Shown in pieces: positions 29,106-37,046 of a stretch of 64,000 nucleotides of DNA (its first letter is position 1; the number at the start of each line of letters is the position of its first letter). The stretch comes from Piscinibacter sp943370595 (GTDB taxonomy: Bacteria; Pseudomonadota; Gammaproteobacteria; Burkholderiales; Burkholderiaceae_C), in NCBI GenBank assembly GCA_943370595.1, contig CALRRO020000003.1, positions 310,001-374,000 on the forward strand, in the 5' to 3' direction. Below the pieces are notes generated by a model. It saw only the letters and a program-made list of their open reading frames with translations, was not told the origin of the DNA and did not search any database. Position numbers and translations under genes: made by a program.

Positions 29106-30056
29106 ATGCTTGCCCGGCTGCAACAGTTCACCACCTTCTCGTTGATCGCACTGGCCGCGCTGTGGGCGGCCTGGTTCGGGAGCCGCGGGCAGTGGGGTTG
29201 GGCGCTTGGCGGTGCGCTGCTGGTGCTGTTCGGCTACGCGCTCTTCCTGGCGGTGGAATTCGCAATGCTCTCGCAAGTGCATGGCGACGACCCCGCGCCG
29301 CGTGCCACGCCGGCGCAACTGCTGCGCGCCTGGTGGGGCGAGGTGCTCAGCGCGCCGCGGGTGTTCTGCTGGCGGCAGCCGTTCCGCTCGCAGGCCAAGC
29401 CGGACCACGTCAGCGCCGGTCATCGTGGCCGCCTGGGTGTCGTGTTCGTCCACGGCTTCGTCTGCAACCGCGGCTTCTGGAACCCGTGGATGGCGCGCCT
29501 GCGTGCTGTCGACGTCCCGTTCGTGGCGGTGAACCTGGAGCCGGTGTTCGGCCGCATCGACGACTACGTGCCCATCGTCGACGCGGCGGTGCGCCGCCTG
29601 CGCGAGGCCACCGGGCGTGCGCCCTTGATCGTCGCGCACAGCATGGGTGGCCTGGCCGTGCGGGCCTGGCTGTCGCGGGCCCGGGAGCGCGATGCCGTGG
29701 AGCACGTCGTCACCATCGGCTCGCCGCACCACGGCACCTGGCTGGCGCGCTTCGGCGTCACGCCCAATGGGCTGCAGATGCGCCGGCCGAACGCCTGGCT
29801 CGATGAACTGCAGGCCGCGGAGGCGAAGCGCGCGGGCGCGTCACCTTACGCGAGCTTCACCTGCTTCTACAGCCACTGCGACAACATCGTGTTCCCGCCG
29901 TCCACCGCCACGCTGCCCGGCGCCGACAACCGCCACGTGAGCGGCAGTGCGCACGTGCACCTGGCCGATCAGCCAGCGGTGTTCGATGCGGTCTGGGCGC
30001 GTGTGTCGCCCGATGAATCGGCCTCGAACTCGGGGGCACCGGCCACGCGCCGGTAG
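29106..30056 (+). CDS. Membrane-anchored alpha/beta hydrolase, lipase/PGAP1-like
   Basis: A 316-residue protein with two N-terminal hydrophobic segments (about 10-25 and 33-52) and an alpha/beta-hydrolase domain. The oxyanion site is VFVHGFVCNRGFW, the nucleophile S179 lies in IVAHSMGG, and the acid and His are in the C-terminal third (SHCDNIVFPP and VHLADQPAV). This layout is like permuted lipases/esterases annotated as triacylglycerol lipase or PGAP1-like. Its last 88 nt overlap the 3' end of convergent phhA. Confidence 0.82.
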   Translation: MLARLQQFTTFSLIALAALWAAWFGSRGQWGWALGGALLVLFGYALFLAVEFAMLSQVHGDDPAPRATPAQLLRAWWGEVLSAPRVFCWRQPFRSQAKPDHVSAGHRGRLGVVFVHGFVCNRGFWNPWMARLRAVDVPFVAVNLEPVFGRIDDYVPIVDAAVRRLREATGRAPLIVAHSMGGLAVRAWLSRARERDAVEHVVTIGSPHHGTWLARFGVTPNGLQMRRPNAWLDELQAAEAKRAGASPYASFTCFYSHCDNIVFPPSTATLPGADNRHVSGSAHVHLADQPAVFDAVWARVSPDESASNSGAPATRR

Positions 30057-30868
30057 ATCGGCGCGAAGTCCGGCGCGGTGGCTTCGAACAGCTGCTGGAA
30101 GCTGTCGATCACGAAGTAGCTGGCCTGGTAATCGTCGATCTTGTAGCGCGTGCGCATGATGCGCTCGAGGTCGAAGGGCAGGCGCTGCGGCTGTGTGCTG
30201 GTGACGCTGTGGCGCAGCTCGCCGGCCGACGACAGGATGCCGGCGCCGTAGGCGCGCAGACCGGACGGCGTGGCGATCAGCCCGAACTCCACCGTGTACC
30301 AGTACAGCCGTGCCAGGTACTCGCAGGCCTCCAGCCGGCTCGCCTTCAGGCCGCCTGCACCATAGGCCTGCATGTAGTCCGCGAACATCGGGTTGAAGAG
30401 CAGCGGCACATGGCCGAACAGGTCGTGGAACACATCGGGCTCGACCACGTAGTCGAACTCCTCCGGCGTGCGGATCCATCCAGTGACCGGGAAGCGCCGC
30501 TGGGCCAGCAGAGCGAAGAACGCTTCCTCGGGGATCAGCCCCGGCACCGCGACGACTTCCCAGCCGGTGGCGCGGTACAAGGTCTCGCTGAGGGCATCGA
30601 AACGCGGAATGCGCTCCGGTGCGCCGAGGTGCTTCACTGCGGCGATGAATTCTTCGCAGGCGAGGCCCGGCAGCTGCGCCGCCTGGCGCTCGTAGAGGCG
30701 CCGGTACAGGTCATGGTCTGCCGCCGTGTAGCGCTCCCACTGCTGGTCGCAGGTGTAGTCCGACCTGGCCTGCGCATAGTCGCCACGCGGCGGGCGGTCG
30801 CCCTGGCCGTAGGTGACCGGCGCCACGCCCTGGTTGATGCCCGAGTGGAAGTCCGGCTGCGCAGTCAT
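29969..30868 (-). CDS. phhA: Phenylalanine 4-monooxygenase
   Basis: Non-heme iron, pterin-dependent enzyme that converts phenylalanine to tyrosine. The 299-residue product has the iron ligands H148 and H153 in FHDLFGHVP and E194 in YWYTVEFG, plus the pterin-site block. Length fits bacterial PhhA; the terminal 25-30 residues after YRRVAG are a variable tail. It follows hpd with an 11-nt gap, so both are one transcript. No pterin-4a-carbinolamine dehydratase (phhB) is in the window. The last 88 nt run antisense to the end of the neighbouring hydrolase gene. Confidence 0.95.
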   Translation of the reverse strand: MTAQPDFHSGINQGVAPVTYGQGDRPPRGDYAQARSDYTCDQQWERYTAADHDLYRRLYERQAAQLPGLACEEFIAAVKHLGAPERIPRFDALSETLYRATGWEVVAVPGLIPEEAFFALLAQRRFPVTGWIRTPEEFDYVVEPDVFHDLFGHVPLLFNPMFADYMQAYGAGGLKASRLEACEYLARLYWYTVEFGLIATPSGLRAYGAGILSSAGELRHSVTSTQPQRLPFDLERIMRTRYKIDDYQASYFVIDSFQQLFEATAPDFAPIYRRVAGAPEFEADSSGDTRAQTASNTAG

Positions 30869-30879
30869 GGCGAGTCTCC

Positions 30880-31995
30880 TCAGGCGGGCGCCTTGTCCTG
30901 CAGCACGCCGCGGCGCACCTGGTCGAGCTCGATGCTCTCGAACAGCGCGCGGAAATTGCCTTCGCCGAAGCCCTCGTCGCCCTTGCGCTGGATGAGCTCG
31001 AAGAAGATCGGCCCGATCACCGTCTGCGTGAAGATCTGCAGCAGCAGTTCGTTCGGCGCGCCCTGGTGGGTGGCGCCATCGATCAGGATGCGCAGCCGCT
31101 TGAGCTCGTCCAGCTTCTCGCCGTGGTTCGGCAGGCGCTTGTCGACCAGGTCGTAGTAGGTCTCGATGGTGTCCTGGAAGGCGACGCCGGCCTTCTTCAT
31201 GCCGTCGACCGTGGCGTAGATGTCGTCGGTGCCCAGCGCGATGTGCTGGATGCCTTCGCCGTGGTACAGGTCCAGGTACTCGGCGATCTGGCTCTTGTCG
31301 TCGCTGCTCTCGTTGATCGGGATGCGGATCTTGCCGCAGGGGCTGGTCATGGCCTTGCTCTTCAGGCCGGTCAGCTTGCCCTCGATGTCGAAGTAGCGCA
31401 CTTCCTTGAAATTGAACAGGCGCTCGTAGAACTCGGCCCACTCCTTCATGCGGCCACGGTGCACGTTGTGCGTCAGGTGGTCGATGTAGGTCAGGCCGTG
31501 GCCGGCCACCGAGGCCTCGGCGCCGGCCAGCGGCACGAAGTCCACGTCCCAGATGCTGATGTTGCCGATCGCGCCCGGCGCTGCGCCGTCCTTGCCGTGC
31601 CAGCGGTCGACGAAGTAGATCAGGCTGTCGCCGATGCCCTTGATGGCCGGGATGTTCAGCTCCATCGGGCCGGTCTTGTTGTCGAAGCCCCAGGCGCCGA
31701 GGCCGAGCGCGCGTTCGTAGGCCTGGCGCGCATCCTTGACGCGGAAGCCCATCGCACAGACGCAGGGCCCGTGCAGGCGGGCGAAGCGCTGGGCGAACGA
31801 GTCCGGCTCGGCATTGACCACGAAGTTCACCTCGCCCTGGCGGTACAGCAGCACGTTCTTCGTGCGGTGTCTTGCGATCGCGCGGAAGCCCAGCGTCTCG
31901 AAGAGTTGGCCCAGCGCGGCCGGGTCCGGCGCCGCGTACTCGATGAACTCGAAGCCATCGGTGCCCATCGGGTTGTCCCAGGGGGTGAATCGCAT
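30880..31995 (-). CDS. hpd: 4-hydroxyphenylpyruvate dioxygenase
   Basis: Converts 4-hydroxyphenylpyruvate to homogentisate in tyrosine degradation. The 371-residue enzyme has the iron triad H173 (YIDHLTHNV), H251 (GIQHIALGTDDI) and E333 (FFELIQRKGDEGFGEGNF). The longer frame to 32508 runs back over the regulator gene and is rejected; ATG 31995 has AGGAG 6 nt upstream. It heads the operon hpd-phhA and faces the Lrp-type regulator across a short intergenic region carrying two operator-like repeats. Confidence 0.96.
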   Translation of the reverse strand: MRFTPWDNPMGTDGFEFIEYAAPDPAALGQLFETLGFRAIARHRTKNVLLYRQGEVNFVVNAEPDSFAQRFARLHGPCVCAMGFRVKDARQAYERALGLGAWGFDNKTGPMELNIPAIKGIGDSLIYFVDRWHGKDGAAPGAIGNISIWDVDFVPLAGAEASVAGHGLTYIDHLTHNVHRGRMKEWAEFYERLFNFKEVRYFDIEGKLTGLKSKAMTSPCGKIRIPINESSDDKSQIAEYLDLYHGEGIQHIALGTDDIYATVDGMKKAGVAFQDTIETYYDLVDKRLPNHGEKLDELKRLRILIDGATHQGAPNELLLQIFTQTVIGPIFFELIQRKGDEGFGEGNFRALFESIELDQVRRGVLQDKAPA

Positions 31996-32067
31996 GCGGC
32001 GCTCCTGCTGTGGTCGGGTGCGTTTGATCTGTCTCAACGCTGGATCGCACTGTAGAAGCGGGCGTGC

Positions 32068-32082
32068 GCAGGAATTCTGCAA
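32068..32082. promoter_or_regulatory. Operator-like site 1 between hpd and the Lrp-type gene
   Basis: GCAGGAATTCTGCAA, an imperfect palindrome around GAATTC. The copy at 32109-32123 has the same ends (GCAGGAA..CTGCAA). Start-to-start spacing is 41 bp, close to four DNA turns, so a dimeric or octameric regulator could bind both on one DNA face. Confidence 0.55.
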
Positions 32083-32108
32083 GTTCTGGCGCCAGGCTGG
32101 CGCGGCAT

Positions 32109-32123
32109 GCAGGAAAACTGCAA
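32109..32123. promoter_or_regulatory. Operator-like site 2 between hpd and the Lrp-type gene
   Basis: GCAGGAAAACTGCAA; partner of the site at 32068. It lies just upstream of ATG 32134 and would be inside the gene if translation started at 32107, which argues for the later start. Confidence 0.55.
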
Positions 32124-32133
32124 AATTCGATGG

Positions 32134-32616
32134 ATGGAAACCGCGATCCCGCTCGATGCGATCGATCGGCGCATTCTTCGCGCGCTGCAGGCCGACGGCC
32201 GCATCACCTACGACGTGCTCGCCGCGCAGGTCAGCCTGTCGCCCTCGGCGACGCTGCGGCGGGTCAAGCGGCTGGAAGAGGCTGGCGTCATCGCCAGCTA
32301 CGTGGCGCTGGTCGCGCCGGAGCGTGTCGGCCTCGGGCTCACCGCCTACCTCAACGTGCGGCTGGAAAAGCACGCCGAGGTGCACAAGCGCAACCCGATG
32401 GACCTGTTCCGCGCCGCGGTGCAGACCTGGCCGGAGGTGGTGGAGTGCGCCGCGCTGACCGGCGAGATGGACTACCTGCTGCGCGTCGTCGTCGAGGACA
32501 TGGCGCACTACTCACGCTTCGTGATGGACACGCTGCTGCGCCACCCGAGCGTCGAGGACTGCAAGACGAGCTTTGTGCTCGACCGCGTCAAGAACACGAC
32601 CGCACTGCCGCTGTAG
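32134..32616 (+). CDS. Lrp/AsnC-family transcriptional regulator
   Basis: A 160-residue feast/famine regulator. The N-terminal helix-turn-helix begins at LDAIDRRILRALQADGRITY with the recognition helix near SPSATLRRVKRLEEAG, and the C-terminal RAM domain follows (VVECAALTGEMDYLLRVVV, with the amino-acid-binding region). ATG 32134 fits the family's N terminus; ATG 32107 would add nine residues and has no ribosome site. Its divergence from hpd-phhA makes it the likely regulator of aromatic amino-acid breakdown, probably sensing phenylalanine or tyrosine; this is inferred from position. Confidence 0.9.
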   Translation: METAIPLDAIDRRILRALQADGRITYDVLAAQVSLSPSATLRRVKRLEEAGVIASYVALVAPERVGLGLTAYLNVRLEKHAEVHKRNPMDLFRAAVQTWPEVVECAALTGEMDYLLRVVVEDMAHYSRFVMDTLLRHPSVEDCKTSFVLDRVKNTTALPL

Positions 32617-32646
32617 CGGTGGCGCGGTCGTGCCGGTGCGTCCGGT

Positions 32647-33459
32647 TCAGCCTTGCACGACGCGGGTGATCTGCACCGGCGTCGGCGCCGGCCAGCCGGC
32701 TTCGCGGCAGACTCGAACGATCGCCTCGTTGGTGTCGAAGAACACCTGCCAGTAGTGGTCGTTGTGCGCATAGGGGCGCACCGCGATCACCGGGCCGTTG
32801 AGGTTCATGTCCAGCAGGTTGACCTCGGCCGCCTTCTGCGCGCTGACGTTGGGGATCTGCGCCACTGCCGCCTTGAAGCGCTCGATCGCCTCCAGCGGGT
32901 CGACACTGCCGGCCAGCTGCGCCACGCGCTCGACACGCCGCGCCGGCAGCACCGAGAAGTTCTGGATGGTGTCGCCGAAGATCTTGCCGTTGCCGATCAG
33001 CGTCATCACGTTGTCCGGCGTCACGATGGTGGTGCCGAACAGCCCCAGTTCGTGGACCGTGCCGGTGACGCCGCCGATGCTGACGAAGTCGCCCACCTTG
33101 AACGGCCGCAGGATCAGCATGAAGGCGCCGGCCGCGAAGTTGCCGAGCAGCCCGCTCCAGGCCGCGCCGATGGCCACGCCCGCACCGGCGAGCATCGCCG
33201 CGAACGAGGTGGTCTGGATGCCGAAGTAGCCGAGGATGCCCAGCACCAGCGCGATGTTCAGCGCGATGGCGACGATCGAGCCGAGGTACTTGGTCAGCGT
33301 CGGGTCGACGTTGTTGCGGTTCATCGCCGCCTGCATCAGCGAGATGACGCGACCGATCAGCCAGCGGCCGACGATCCAGAACGCGATGGCGGCCAGCACC
33401 TTGACGGCCAGCTCGGTGGCGGTGGTGCTCAGGAACACCTGAATCGCTTGCATGTCCAT
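32647..33459 (-). CDS. mscS: Small-conductance mechanosensitive channel (MscS family)
   Basis: A 270-residue inner-membrane channel that opens under osmotic downshock. It has three N-terminal helices; the pore helix contains the Gly/Ala-rich AGAGVAIGAAWSGLLGNFAAG, as in MscS TM3, and the cytoplasmic vestibule follows with RPFKVGDFVSIGG and the NGKIFGDTIQNFS strand region. Full length compared with E. coli MscS (286). Start ATG 33459. It stands alone, convergent with the Lrp gene and followed upstream by the HDOD gene on the same strand. Confidence 0.93.
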   Translation of the reverse strand: MDMQAIQVFLSTTATELAVKVLAAIAFWIVGRWLIGRVISLMQAAMNRNNVDPTLTKYLGSIVAIALNIALVLGILGYFGIQTTSFAAMLAGAGVAIGAAWSGLLGNFAAGAFMLILRPFKVGDFVSIGGVTGTVHELGLFGTTIVTPDNVMTLIGNGKIFGDTIQNFSVLPARRVERVAQLAGSVDPLEAIERFKAAVAQIPNVSAQKAAEVNLLDMNLNGPVIAVRPYAHNDHYWQVFFDTNEAIVRVCREAGWPAPTPVQITRVVQG

Positions 33460-33586
33460 GACGAAATCCTCCTGTTGTCGTGTGCGCGCGGATGGTGGAC
33501 GCGCGGCGCAAGAGGCACCAGCCGCAGCGGCGGCCGGGCGTGAGATCGTCAGGAGGAATGGTGCGGAAGCGCCACGCCGGGCGGCA

Positions 33587-34426
33587 TCAGGTCTCGACGC
33601 TGCGCACGAACTGCAGGGCCGCGCCCTGCGACAGGTTGAGCATCGCGGCGATGTCGGCCACGTCGTCGGGCAGCGCGGCGTTGTCCCAGCCCTGCGCCGT
33701 GTGGCGCGCCAGGCGCACGGCCAGCAGCACGTTGCGCACGTTGAGCTGCTCGGCGTGGCGGTCGTCGCTGATGCGGCGCAGCATCTCCGGCAGCCGCCAG
33801 GCCTTCATCAGGGCCTGCTGCAGGTCGTGCAGCTCGATGCCCAACACCTGCTTCTGGATGGTGGCCGAGCGCAGCGTGGCGTCGGCCTGCTGCGCGCTGC
33901 GGATCTGCAGCGCCAGCGCCGGCGCATGGCACCACAGCAGCATCTCGGCGAAGTCGTGCAGCAGCGCCGCCTCGTGGATCAGCGGTGCGTCCGGGTCCAT
34001 GCGGTGCACCGCGAAGGCCAGCGCGAAAGTGGCGCCGCGGTGCGCGCGGCGCAGCACCTCGCTCAGGCCCGCCAGCGCCTCGGGAGAGTCGGCCAGATGC
34101 TGCTCGATGGTCGGCTGCGGTCCGAAGGCGCGGAAGAACGGCGTGATGCCCATCATCACCAGCGTGGCGGTGACGGTCTCGGTGTCGGTGATCACGCGCG
34201 CCGGGCGGTGCGTGGCCGCGTAGGCCAGCACCTTCAGCGTCATCAGCGGGTCGGCCGACACCATCTCGCCGATGCCGTTGGCATCGACCGCATCCTCGTT
34301 CTCGCGCATGGCCTCGACCGCCTCGGCGGTCTGGGCCAGCACCGGCACCTCCGAGCGGCGGAAGTGCTCGGTCCAGGCATCGATGTCGCGCAGCGGTCGG
34401 GTCAGCAACTGGTTCTGGTCCGGCAT
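33587..34426 (-). CDS. HDOD-domain protein
   Basis: A 279-residue cytoplasmic protein with an HDOD domain, a non-catalytic relative of HD hydrolases used in signalling. The VSADPLMTLKVLAYAATHR and IHEAALLHDFAEMLLW segments mark the fold; the HD pair of true hydrolases is only partly present. No GGDEF, EAL or receiver domain is attached. HDOD proteins often bind partners in cyclic-di-GMP or stress circuits; the target here is unknown. Confidence 0.85.
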   Translation of the reverse strand: MPDQNQLLTRPLRDIDAWTEHFRRSEVPVLAQTAEAVEAMRENEDAVDANGIGEMVSADPLMTLKVLAYAATHRPARVITDTETVTATLVMMGITPFFRAFGPQPTIEQHLADSPEALAGLSEVLRRAHRGATFALAFAVHRMDPDAPLIHEAALLHDFAEMLLWCHAPALALQIRSAQQADATLRSATIQKQVLGIELHDLQQALMKAWRLPEMLRRISDDRHAEQLNVRNVLLAVRLARHTAQGWDNAALPDDVADIAAMLNLSQGAALQFVRSVET

Positions 34427-34490
34427 GGCAAACCCCGGATTCAGTGATCGTGATCCGTTATCGGCTGTCCTGAGGACAGCTTGAGAGCAC

Positions 34491-35501
34491 TCACTTGCCG
34501 CCGAGCTTCGCCTTCACGTCGACGCCGACCTTCTTGTTGACGAACTGGAAGGTCGCGACCTTCGACAGGTCGACCTCGCCCGGCTTGTACAGGCCGGCCT
34601 TGACCATCTGCGCGTAGAAGTCCTTGATGCGGCCCTCGCTCATCGCGCCGATGCCGCCGGCCAGCGACTCGCCCGAATCGACGATGCCCTGCTGCTTCAT
34701 CAGCGCGGTCGAGGCCTCGAGCTCGGCCTCGGTCATCTCGGGGTTGTCCTTGATCATCAGCGCGTTGGCCGCGGCACGGTTGCCGTACAGGTAGTTGACC
34801 CAGCCGAGGATGGAGGCGTCGACGAAGCGCTGCACGAGATCGGGCTTGTTCTTCACCGTGTCGAGCCGCGTCTCGATCACCGTCGAGTAGGTCGAGAAGC
34901 CGTGGTCGGCCAGCAGGTGCACCACCGGCTTGAACTTGCCCTGGTTCTCGACGTAGATCGGCTCGGCCACCGAGTAGCCCTGCTGGATCGCCTTGGTGTT
35001 GGCCAGGAAGGGGCCGAGGTTGTAGTTGTAGGGCTTGAGCGCCTCGTCCTTGAAGCCGTGGGTCACCTTCAGCCACTGCCACCAGGAGAACTGGCCGTCC
35101 TTGGCGATCAGCGCAGTCGGTGCGTTCTTCAGCGCCTCGAACTTCTCGTAGCCCTGGCCCGGGTGCGCGATCAGCGCCTGCGGGTCCTTCTGGAACATCG
35201 CCGCGACCACGACGGTGGGCACGCCGTTCTTCACGTTGTCGAAGTTGTGCAGCAGGTTGCCGGTCATCAGGAAGTCGATGCGGCCCGCCGGCAGCAGCGG
35301 CCGGTTGTTGACCTGCGGGCCACCGGGCTGGATGGTCACGTCGAGGCCGTACTTCCTGTAGGTGCCGTCGGCCAGCGCCTGGTAGAAGCCGCCGTGCGCG
35401 GCCTGCGCCTTCCAGTTGGTGGCGAAGACCACCTTGTCCTGCGCGAAGGCGGGGGCGGTGGCGAGCGTGGCGAGCAGCAGCAGCGTCGGTCGGCGGATCA
35501 T
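34491..35501 (-). CDS. ABC importer substrate-binding protein, NMT1/THI5-like
   Basis: A 336-residue periplasmic binding protein with a Sec signal peptide ending TAPAFAQ. The FATNWKAQAAHGGFYQAL opening and the FLMTGNLLHNFDNVKNGVPTV region belong to the NMT1/SsuA-like family that binds pyrimidine thiamine precursors, sulfonates, nitrate or aromatic acids. GAGGAGAGTCCG precedes ATG 35501. It is the last gene of an operon with permease and ATPase. No thiamine riboswitch is seen upstream, so a thiamine role is not supported; the ligand is unknown. Confidence 0.85.
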   Translation of the reverse strand: MIRRPTLLLLATLATAPAFAQDKVVFATNWKAQAAHGGFYQALADGTYRKYGLDVTIQPGGPQVNNRPLLPAGRIDFLMTGNLLHNFDNVKNGVPTVVVAAMFQKDPQALIAHPGQGYEKFEALKNAPTALIAKDGQFSWWQWLKVTHGFKDEALKPYNYNLGPFLANTKAIQQGYSVAEPIYVENQGKFKPVVHLLADHGFSTYSTVIETRLDTVKNKPDLVQRFVDASILGWVNYLYGNRAAANALMIKDNPEMTEAELEASTALMKQQGIVDSGESLAGGIGAMSEGRIKDFYAQMVKAGLYKPGEVDLSKVATFQFVNKKVGVDVKAKLGGK

Positions 35502-35511
35502 CGGACTCTCC

Positions 35512-36279
35512 TCAATCGGGTCGTTCGCTAGCATGCCACCGGCCAAGCAGCCGGCGCGAGAGGGACTCGAAAGACCAGAAGATCAGCACGCCGGTCAGCA
35601 CCAGCAGCAGCAGCGCGGCGAACATCTTCGGCGTCTCGGTGCGGAAGCTGGCCTCGAGGATGCGCGAGGCCAGGCCGGTCTCGCGGCCGGCGGCGCCGGC
35701 GACCATCTCGGCCGTCACCGCCCCGATCAGGCTCAGCCCGCCCGACACCTTCAGCCCGGCGATGAAGTAGGGCAGCGCGCTGGGCACCAGCAGCAGGCGC
35801 AGGCGCTGCGAGGGCGTGGCGCGGTAGAGCCGGTAGAGGTCGCGCAAGTTCGGGTCGGCGGCGCGCAGCCCGATCACCGTGTTCGACAGGATCGGGAAGA
35901 ACGCGACGATCCAGGCGCACAGCAGCAGCGCCGCCGTGGTGCTCTCGACGTAGATCAGGATCAACGGCGCGATCGCGACGATGGGCGTGACCTGCAGCAC
36001 CACCGCGATCGGCAGCAGCGCCGCCTCCGCGGTGCGCGACAGTGCGAACACGGAGGCGATCAGCACACCGCCGGCGCAGGCCAGCGCCAGCGCGCCGAAG
36101 GTGATCTTCAGCGTGAACCACCAGCTGCCGGCCAGCGAGCCGAAGTTGGCAAACAGCGTCTGCAGCACCAGCGACGGCGCCGGCAGCGTGTAGTGCGGAA
36201 TCTGCGCGAGGCGCACCAGCGCCTCCCAGCCGATCAGCACGGCCAGCAAGGTGCCCAGCGGCAGCAGGCGCTGCTTCAT
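35512..36279 (-). CDS. ABC importer permease
   Basis: A 255-residue inner-membrane protein with about six helices and the BPD-transporter loop near RAADPNLRDLYRLYRATPSQRLRLLLVPSA, whose E/G-containing coupling loop docks the ATPase. It belongs to the SsuC/TauC/ThiX-type permeases. Its start overlaps the ATPase stop by 4 nt (ATGA), and the substrate-binding gene follows after 10 nt. Confidence 0.88.
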   Translation of the reverse strand: MKQRLLPLGTLLAVLIGWEALVRLAQIPHYTLPAPSLVLQTLFANFGSLAGSWWFTLKITFGALALACAGGVLIASVFALSRTAEAALLPIAVVLQVTPIVAIAPLILIYVESTTAALLLCAWIVAFFPILSNTVIGLRAADPNLRDLYRLYRATPSQRLRLLLVPSALPYFIAGLKVSGGLSLIGAVTAEMVAGAAGRETGLASRILEASFRTETPKMFAALLLLVLTGVLIFWSFESLSRRLLGRWHASERPD

Positions 36280-37046
36280 GCGGCCGCGGTGCTGTGGTGC
36301 GCCGCTTCGAGTGCGCGCGCCAGGTTTGCGCAGGCCTCGAGGTAGGCCGCCGACGTGCGGAAGTCCGCATCGCGCCGTGCCGTCGAATCGATGTGCACCT
36401 CGGCGATCACCCGCCCCGGCCGCGCGCTCATCACCAGCACGCGCTGGCTGAGGAACACCGCCTCGTAGACGCTGTGGGTGACGAACACCACGGCCAGCGA
36501 CTGCGCGCGCCAGGCCTCGAGCAGGTCGGCGTTGAGCTTCTGCCGGGTGATCTCGTCCAGCGCGGCGAAGGGCTCGTCCATCAGCAGCAGCTGCGGCCGA
36601 GTGACCAGTGCGCGGGCGATCGAGACGCGCATCTTCATGCCGCCGGAAAGTTCGTTCGGGAAGGCGTCGGCGAAGTCGGACAGGCCGACGGCAGCGAGCG
36701 TGGCCTCGATCCGTTCGCGTGCCGCGTCGCGGCCGTTGCCGGCCAGGCGCAGCGGCAGCCAGACGTTGTCGTACACGCTGGCCCAGGGCATCAGCGTCGA
36801 CTCCTGGAACACGAAGGCAGTGCGCGCCTGGCCGTCGCGCAGCGCGGGCGCGTCGACCCGGCCCGACGTGGCGTTGTCCAGCCCTGCGGCCAGGCGCAGC
36901 ACCGTGCTCTTGCCGCAGCCAGAGGGGCCGAGCAGGGTGACGAACTCACCGGGCTGCACGGCGAGGCTGGTGCCGGCCAGCGCCTGCACGCCGGTGGCGA
37001 AGCGCTTGTCGACTGCGTCGAGCGTGACGATGGGCCCGTCGCTCAT
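36276..37046 (-). CDS. ABC importer ATP-binding protein
   Basis: A 256-residue ATPase of the nitrate/sulfonate/taurine group. Walker A is GPSGCGKST (residues 40-48), the signature LSGGMKMRVSIARAL, Walker B LLLMDEPFAALD, and the switch His in VFVTHSVYEAVFLS. ATG 37046 is in the ATGA overlap with the upstream DUF2855 gene. The very long frame reaching 37946 is a shadow of that gene. Confidence 0.92.
   Translation of the reverse strand: MSDGPIVTLDAVDKRFATGVQALAGTSLAVQPGEFVTLLGPSGCGKSTVLRLAAGLDNATSGRVDAPALRDGQARTAFVFQESTLMPWASVYDNVWLPLRLAGNGRDAARERIEATLAAVGLSDFADAFPNELSGGMKMRVSIARALVTRPQLLLMDEPFAALDEITRQKLNADLLEAWRAQSLAVVFVTHSVYEAVFLSQRVLVMSARPGRVIAEVHIDSTARRDADFRTSAAYLEACANLARALEAAHHSTAAA

Noticed and set aside
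27069..29732. 887-residue minus-strand open frame antisense to the GMC oxidoreductase
   Set aside because: Low-complexity, Arg/Ala/His-rich composition typical of high-GC shadow frames; the sense strand carries clear GMC and Tat motifs.
34464..34480. GCTGTCC/GGACAGC hairpin downstream of the ABC binding protein as terminator
   Set aside because: Stem of 7 bp with a 3-nt loop but no T run on either strand, so termination is not supported.
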